From the NCBI GenBank assembly GCA_012274445.1, contig JAAROD010000058.1:1302001-1366000 (forward strand): a DNA stretch of 64,000 nucleotides, written 5' to 3'. Below the pieces are notes generated by a model, which was not told the DNA's origin, ran no database searches, and was given only the letters and a program-made list of their open reading frames with translations. Shown here in pieces: positions 56,787 to 64,000 of this stretch. The first letter of the stretch is position 1; every line of letters begins with the position of its first letter. Both the position numbers and the translations under genes were made by a program. This DNA is from Sclerotiophoma versabilis. Its lineage: Eukaryota > Ascomycota > Dothideomycetes > Pleosporales > Didymellaceae.

Positions 56787-59700
56787 GTTTGACTAATTGT
56801 TGTGATGATCCATAGATTTAATTAGTATATATTCATGAAAATTTTGCACTATCGTACTCTGCGATGACCTCATCTCGCTGACCACCCCATCACAGTGTCA
56901 GACTTTAGATTACACAATTTCGTCTACAAAGATATCTTGCCGAAAACGGGTTCGTTATCCCATCTTAGCCCGACATCAAAGTTTTCACAACACCTCAAAC
57001 ATCTTCGTAAGATATCATGACGACCATGAAATAATTCCTTGCTATCCTTGGTTAACACGTCGTTATAACGTTGGTTAGTTCACTGAAGATTTCTGGCCCA
57101 GGCGGCTGCGTTGTTGCGCGACGCTATAGAGGCCGCATTCGTCGACTTACCATACCCCACACGGACCGTCCTCATCCTCATCCTTCGATGCTCCAAAATC
57201 CAATCTTAGCAAGTCTTGCGTCAAGCGTAGAACACTGCGCTCCAGCATTTTCCTGATACAAACAAGTCTGCATTCTCTAGGTTCCCGGGGATGCGAGGCG
57301 AGCTGGCGTTGTAATGTGGATGTGGTGAGCAATGTCCTATTCAGGCGTTTAGCCTGACTCGCGAGGCGCATTGAATTGTGGGCAGGAAGTGAGATGGGAC
57401 TTGTGCTGATGTGCGAGCGCTCATGTCCGAAGTCATTTTAAGAGGACGTTTTCAGGCGCATGGTTGAAGAAGAGTTAGGGCCGGTTAAGATTTCCAATCG
57501 AATTGGATAGTATCGAAGTCTGATCACTTATCTTCTGCATCAACATGGTTCGGACATATTTCAGGCTTGAAGCTCTGATCTGTGTTCTCACGCTACCGTA
57601 CAGATACCGAGCCTGGAAAGCCGTATCACATCCCATGCAAACATACGCGATTTATGTCCTATCAGCCTCGCCATCCTGGGTTACGAGCTGTATCAACTCA
57701 ACTGCAAACTGTGACGTCGGATCTCTAGTACCGAAACTAGAGTAGCCGACCCTGTACTGTACCATAAACAGATAGACTCGAGAATTGATTGCTCGTAGCG
57801 TGCTAGCCAGCTTCTGTGCCTTCTCAAGTAAGTGTGCAACTAGACTGGGGATATCGTGATGCACGGCGAGTAACTTGACGCATGTATAAAGTAGGAAGTG
57901 TCTTTGCTAAATCTCATGTGGTGGTGTACTGTCGTGTTCAAGGAAGATCGACACACCGTAAGACCTAGTATAGCAGAAGTTCAATGCTGCGAATATAACT
58001 TCTTCATGTCGCTACGGGCCGTACTTACCAGCTCCGAAGTGCTTGAGGATCTCATTCGGTAGGATCGTAAGATGAAGATTCTGTTTGCCTGAACATTGTT
58101 CTGTAAATCAGGTAGACTATGGACTTAGCATGGCAAAGTGGGCTTTGATGACCTTAGATGGAGATTTGAAGCTCGACATCAGAGAACGCACTACTATACA
58201 GAAGTTTGAAGATATTTCTTAGTTTGTGCCACCAAGTTAGTAGAGGGTAGGGTAGCATAGTCGTTGTGAGAGGCTTCCGAAGGTTCAGGAAGTTTGTGGA
58301 TAGACATGCCGATTTGCAGCGAAGCAGGAGCTGGACAAGTAGTAAGATCTCTGGCCGAACTCAAAAATCCTTGTATCTGCGATAACCAGGTTTGTGTCGT
58401 AGCTCGTTCATCTGATTGTCGGATCCAGCAAGCTGACTGAAGATCCTGGCGTCTCAGCGTCCCAAAGGTAACATTTTACTTATCCACGACGTCCACATGA
58501 GCAGCTGCGGTCGCAGCAAACAGCTCGTAGTTTTTAACTAGGGAACTGTAATGTCCAGTCTTGTCCTTTTTGAGTACAAGTTATCTTCTGCCACTACGTC
58601 GATGCGCCTCCACCATCTGTCACTCCCTGGCGAGGTCCTCAATCGGACCTATGAGCTTGGTTTGACTCTTCATGCTGGACTTGTGCACATGGATCCTCGC
58701 TTTCTGAGATCAAGCAGTAGGTTGAAGAGGGGTTGTTTGATAATCAGATGGAGGATATGAAGAGTCTCCTTGGTCATGGACAGCGACCCGAAATATTCTT
58801 AAGTGTAGCACATGAGGAAAGATTTACAGGCCCAACACTAAAGAAATTCATCACGATAGGCTTCTGCTCGTAACTATACGACTTCAAGTATAACACAAGC
58901 GTTTATTCAACTACGTGGTGCTACGCGCGATGCGATCTCGTGTGGGTGCCCAGCCAAAAATTGCATCCTTTTTTGGCGATGGGAGTCTGTGCTTGGAGAA
59001 GGTGAACGCCTCCTGCAGTGAGATGCGGCTCTGACCCTCTGTTTTCTCAGTTTAGCATGTTAAAACAGAGCCATTGTATCATCCAGCTCTTGCTTGTGTA
59101 TTCTCTCCATGCCGACACAAGGAATTTGAGGGTATGTGCATCCAAGGCTCCTAAGCCGCAACACCGGCAATCACGGCACTCGCCCAAGCATCAGTGCTGG
59201 CGACCCAAGCCTCTACTTTTGCTTGATAATTAGACTCTGCGACAAGAGCTCCACGTCTTGTGGGAGCTGAGCTTAAATTGAAGGTTATCGGGACCGCACG
59301 TTTGATGTTGTGAGTTGATTTTCGCAATGTTGGTGATAGTTATACCACGATAAACAGCACAACGCGCCAGATTATGATGCTTGGCACATGACGCCATCGC
59401 TGTGCAAAGCAAAGAGCAACACTTCGCTCTCGCCGGGCTTATTGAATTCGGGCCGCTTACGAGTCTCATATGCCCGCCGTAGTTTTCTACTTTTAATTCA
59501 TCTCCACTTTTCTTCGCCCCGATTCATCCTCTGCCTGCGCGGCTCATATCTCGCTAGCTATCACGTAATTTCAAGCCCGCGCTTTCCACAACCAAGACGC
59601 TGTTCCATTATGGTTCGACCCCGTGGGGACCGGAATCTATTACGAAATCGCAGGGCGTTTCGCGCGCGGACGAAAGGTTTGCACATACAACTCGGGTCCT

Positions 59701-59856
59701 TGCGGAGTTGTTGCACTGTTAGGTAACGGATTGAAGGTTCCCCATGGGGTTTTGACCACGCCAGTTGGGGACGTGTTTTGGCTAGTAGTGAAGTTCAGAA
59801 AATGCCACACATGTAGGGAAGAAATATATTGATGTCAAGGATCATATACTTCATTA
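56787..59856. other. Gene-poor region of 3 kb
   Basis: No frame longer than about 110 codons and no recognisable motif is present on either strand. The sequence looks more AT-rich than the flanking genes. No repeat family or inverted termini were found by eye. Confidence 0.45.
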
Positions 59857-61853
59857 TTAATGCATTGTATTATGTCGTGCACTTTGCGCGCAACCTTCGA
59901 TCGTACAATGTCGTAGCGAGCGAGTCTCGTACCACGCGAAAAACGTCCATGATCGCAACAGCTTAGAAGAGCCATGCGACAAAAGTCCTATAGAACCAGT
60001 TTCCGCCTTTCTTGCCTCCGTTCTCGAGTCTCTCTGTGCTTGGTGGGCGAGGAAGGCCTCCTCCTCACGGTCAATCTCGTCCTTGCCAGTGTAGAAGTCA
60101 GCTTCGTGCGGCTTGACGCCCTTGGACTTCATGATGAACTTGTAGCCGAAAATGCAAATGAGGTAGATGGGAATGCCCTGTGGAACATATCAGCAAGCGA
60201 TCTGGATAGTAGTCGAGGGAAGAACTTACAAGGTAGCCAGTAACGAAGTTCTTGTAGTCGAAGTCGCCGTAGGTACTGGGGCTGCGTGTGAAAACGTTGA
60301 AGTTCTTGGTCAGAGCAATGAGGCAACAGAAGAACAGAGCAATGATAGACCCCCAGAGGCCGAAGGGAGCGGTGTAGGCCATCTGATCGTTGGTGATACC
60401 CTGGGCACGACGTGCACGAACGAACCAGATGTGTGAAACGAGCAGCGAGATCCAGGACAGTAGACCAAAGATGGTGGTGAGGTTGACAAAATAGCCAAAA
60501 ACAACCTTGGAATCATCGGCAGCGTTCATGAAGGCGGTGCAACAGAAGAGCGCCGAGATGGCCAAGGCAGGAACAGGAACACCACGCTTGTCGGTCCAAC
60601 TGAAGATCTTAGGTGCGTGGCCCTCCTCGGCCAAACCGTAGATGGTACGCGAAGCGATGTACAAATCTGAGTTCGAGGCACTGAAGGTGAAGATCAGAAT
60701 GCAGGCATTGAGGATGTCAGGCAGAGCCTTGATGCCAGCAATCTTGATAGCGACAACAAAAGGTGAGGCAGAAGAACCAGCTTGCGCCTTTGTCGCGAAT
60801 GCAAGATCTTTAGAGTCGTATGGAACAAGCATGCCAAGGAAGAATACAGACAAGCAGTAGAAGAACAGGATTCGGTAAAAGGTAAGCTTAATGGCCCTTG
60901 GGATAGTCTGCATATTCTGTCAGCCTTGACAATTGGCTAGTGAACGGAAGTTAACTTACCTTGCGGGGGTTCTGCGCCTCGCCGACAGTGACACCAATCA
61001 GCTCAGTACCCAGGTAGGCGAAAACGGCGTTGACCAAAGAGCTCCAGAAACCGTAGAACTTGCCGGTATCACCTTTAGCAATGTATGGCTTAAAGGCACC
61101 AGGAGTTTTGTAGTACTTGAATCCAGTTGCATCGCCAGGTCCAGCACCAACCGCCAAGAGGAATGAGAGCAGAATGACACCGACGATGACCACAACCTTG
61201 ATCGAGCTGAGCCAGAATTCGAGTTCACCAAAGAACTTGATACCGAAGTAGTTGATAGCGCAGATCAAAAAGAGGAAGATCAGGATCCAGATTCCAGGAT
61301 TGACTTTCTTCGGACCCACCCATTCTTGGATGATCAGCGCAGTGGCGGTCAGTTGGTTGGGCGTTGTGATGATGTACTTGCACCAATAGGTCCAACCGAG
61401 AGCGAAACCAAGAGCAGGGTCACAGAAGCGGGTAGCGTAACCGGCGAAACCAGAGGCATGAGGGATCCAGGCAGCCATCTCACCGAGAGCAGTCATGACG
61501 ATGTAGACGAGGAAACCAACGGATGTGTAAGCGATGAGAATTGAGGCGGGTCTACTCTCGTTAGCATTGCACACCTCCTGGCAAGGTCAAACTTACCCGG
61601 ACTGAGCCAGCGCCTTTCCAGTACCAATGATAAGACCAGTTCCAATAGCACCACCAATGGCAATCATAGTAATGTGACGAGACTTAAGTCCACGGTGAAG
61701 ATGGTGGTTGTCAGTGTGTAATGCAACACCATTCTCATCCACTGTAGGCCCAGAGGTGGTGCCGGTCATGTACTCGCTCTTTCCATACATTTCGGGATCT
61801 TTGTTGTGTGGACTCTCGCCCGAGGAGCTGGAGCTCCTGTTGAAGATCGCCAT
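59857..61853 (-). CDS. Amino-acid permease of the AAT/APC family, C-terminus apparently frameshifted
   Basis: Four exons (61853 to 61597, 61551 to 60960, 60907 to 60230, 60177 to 59857) give 615 residues. A cytosolic N-terminus of about 60 residues leads to twelve expected spans. Family marks are SRHITMIAIGGAIGTGLIIGTGKAL, GEMAAWIP with GFAGYATRF, ALGWTYWCKYI, ELIGVTVGEAQNPRK, SASNSDLYIASRTIYGLAEEGHAPK and GVPVPALA. It imports amino acids with protons at the plasma membrane. The closest named type is Dip5/Agp-like, and substrate is not determined. The last exon normally ends soon after a tail like NWFYRTFVAWLF. That ending is present but in another frame, past a TCTCTCT run at 60029-60035. 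Read as given, the protein instead continues through about 45 unrelated residues. The alternative stop would be at 59963. Confidence 0.9.
60029..60035. repeat. Short TC/GA run at the probable frameshift
   Basis: A TCTCTCT run lies in the last permease exon. Losing one dinucleotide would bring the usual family C-terminus (ending FVAWLF) into frame. Confidence 0.6.
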
Positions 61854-64000
61854 CGTGATTGATGTTCAATCGTCAGGTATGTTGAAAGGTGACCTTTTGT
61901 AGTGGGGTTAGAGGACCGTTTGCGGATGCGGTCAGGTGGGCGCAATACGTAGGCGAAGGAACTTCAGCTGAAGTAGTCCTTGTATGTACGCAGGCAGACG
62001 AGGCAGCGAAAAAGCCTTGTAAGCCTGTGGTCGCACGGCTGACCGGTAGTTATATGGGCGAGGCCGAGAGGAGCACGAAATCGTCTCACAAAGTGGCCGA
62101 TAACACAGGCTATCAGGTAGGCTTATAAAATACGCCACCGAGCTGGCAAGGTAACCCAAGACGGCCAAGAGAGTACTTTACTCGGTGAAAGGATGGTGTG
62201 CGGAGCCCGATTTTCAGTTCACCACACATCAAGCGCTCTGACGGTCCAGATCTCTTATGTAAAGCGCCAATCGCCAGGTCCGACGTTAAGTGAATATGCG
62301 CGTGTGCTCCCCGCCGTCGTGGAGCGCCATATCACCTACCTATTGCGGACAGGCCATTTGCGCGCCCTTGTCTAAGGCCGCTTGGCAAAGGCATGGCGGA
62401 GTGAAAGCCAAGAGCAGTAACGTACCGCATTCACTCGTTCGGTGTGATAAGGCCTGATTCGACGTTTGTGGAGACCGACGAATCGCAAATCGTGCGAATA
62501 ATAGACGCCGCGCGACTGATAACAGATTCAACAGTAGTTCGTCGCGGCGATAATCACACGGCTAAGCGTGCCCTAGGCATGAAAACCTTTCACATTTGGG
62601 CTGTGCCCGGTGCGCCTTGAGCTGCAGGCTGAACTTGGGCTGAACGCACTTGATGCGAAGAGATGCGAAGCGTGTACGACGAGGAAACTTCCCCGCTTCC
62701 AAGGGTTGCTTGAGTTTAGCGTGCCTTGGGCGCGGACAGGCAAGTGCCATCGGACGCTCTTTCCTCTACTTGGCTAGAGCACCTTCCGCTACCAAATCAC
62801 GACATTGCCATCCCGTTGCCACGTTCACTGGCAACAAAAGCTCAAAATCCGAGTGTGTGGGCAGCATCGCGTGCTCCGTTAGCCAGCGTCTCCACAGAGA
62901 TATCAGTGCCGGAAACAATTTGATACGGGTTCCGTACGTGGAGAAATGACATCCATAATCTGGAGGGCAGGCTGATAGTCATGAGAGCGCCAATGCGCTG
63001 TTTTCATGTTGGAGGCCGTGAGGTTGGCACCACAGCAGCATTTCTTGACTTTCTTACATTCTGCCTTTGTGGGCTTAGCTGGCAGAACAATTACGGAATC
63101 ACTATCGAAGGCTTCTGCATGGGAGACGGCCACCAACTGCTTCCGCCCGCGTGGTAGCGCGGCTGGCGCCAGCATTAGAAGGAGGCTAACCGTGTGTTAG
63201 ACTTCACGAATGATTGCCTTTGCTGCTATCTGCTTGGCTGGCGGAGAGGATTTCGCGGAAAGGCCTGGCATGATCATGGTCTTACGTGGGAGATCATGCA
63301 CAGTAGCCTGGGTTCTGGGTTGTTATGCCCTTGTCTTGTCAATGCGAGTGCATGAGGCTGCATCGATCGAGCCTTCATATTGCCTCAAAGTGGCGTTGCA
63401 CTTTCGCAATACCCAGCTGACTACCCCCAATAGGGAGAGGAATAACAGCGCGTCTTCCTCCGGAAGCTGCGCAAGTAGTCGGGGCTTCTCAAGACACTTG
63501 CTCATAACTCATCCTACACGCACCCTCAATGCACAGAAAAACAGTGTCAACACAGTGCATTCTAATCCGAATCCTCCCTGTCGCCTGCAACATATCTCAT
63601 TACCATCCACCGACGAGGTCTCCATCACTGTTCGAAAGTAGCCTTACACAAGCACATACTGGTCTTCCGCAACAACAATCTCAGAAGCAATCTCAAGAGC
63701 AATCCTCAACGGGCAGTGCTGCAACAGAGAGTTTGAGCAGAGAGAAGCCGCGCTGCAGACAGGTGATTGTGATAACGCTCGCAAGACCAGTAATTAGCGG
63801 CAGAGGGACGAACATTATCCACGACCCGGCCAACTCATCATTTTCTGGGACTCTTTGCCATGCAAGTCCTGTGCGACCCCAAGCACACAGCATATTTTAC
63901 TCGCCAGCGGTAGGCAGTGCAATGCACTACTTATCAACAGGCTTCGTCTCTTTGTCTCTCTCTCTCTGCAAGAAAACATGGAAAATCCTTGACGTTCTCA
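61854..64000. other. Right-edge intergenic region
   Basis: These 2.1 kb upstream of the permease hold frames of 60-140 codons without known motifs or credible splicing. A TATAAAA string at 62124-62130 has no gene behind it. The window ends in a short CT-rich tract. Confidence 0.45.

Overview
The window is nuclear DNA of a filamentous ascomycete. Most genes carry short GT-AG introns (about 45-100 nt). The families are typical of Pezizomycotina: Zn2Cys6 regulators, an RTA1-type membrane protein, an Rds1-like ferritin-fold protein, a BtgC-type GH17 glucanase and a TmpL-like redox membrane protein. The mix suggests Dothideomycetes, possibly Pleosporales, but that is an inference from gene content and not a measured placement. 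I rebuilt 20 protein genes by joining exons at splice sites (19 complete, one running off the left edge) and found one intron-bearing tRNA gene and two decayed genes.

Layout, left to right. 0-8.5 kb: the start of a secreted M14 carboxypeptidase (minus, cut by the window edge), a divergent five-exon protein kinase, a small cysteine-rich secreted protein, and a sodium:dicarboxylate symporter. 8.8-15.3 kb: four minus-strand genes in a row, namely two Zn2Cys6 regulators, a DJ-1/PfpI-like protein and a class V PLP enzyme. 16.9-20.0 kb: two decayed plus-strand genes for secreted proteins, one resembling a carbohydrate-binding protein and one a tannase/feruloyl esterase that has lost its nucleophile. 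They sit next to an intact multicopper oxidase (20.3-22.3 kb).

22.9-36.9 kb: a MYND zinc-finger protein, a membrane-anchored GH17 glucanase, an Rds1-like protein, a Ser/Gly-repeat GPI-type protein, a ferric-reductase-like membrane protein and an epoxide hydrolase. 38.1-42.8 kb: a 1524-residue low-complexity protein that may be an eisosome organiser. 45.2-56.8 kb: an RTA1 protein divergent from a third Zn2Cys6 regulator (which seems to need a GC-AG intron), a sedoheptulose/fructose-bisphosphatase, a DEK_C nuclear protein divergent from trehalose-6-phosphate synthase, and tRNA-Val(AAC). 59.9-61.9 kb: an amino-acid permease whose C-terminus looks frameshifted in a short dinucleotide run.

Plausible functional links are limited. 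The 8.8-15.3 kb block could be a small co-regulated set. The third regulator shares a promoter region with the RTA1 gene. The tannase relic and the oxidase both point to phenolic or plant-wall substrates. The cell-wall and membrane genes (BtgC, the GPI-type protein, the possible eisosome protein) are scattered housekeeping functions. No CRISPR arrays, rRNA genes, intact transposons or large biosynthetic enzymes were seen. All exon structures and family calls were read by eye from the sequence.
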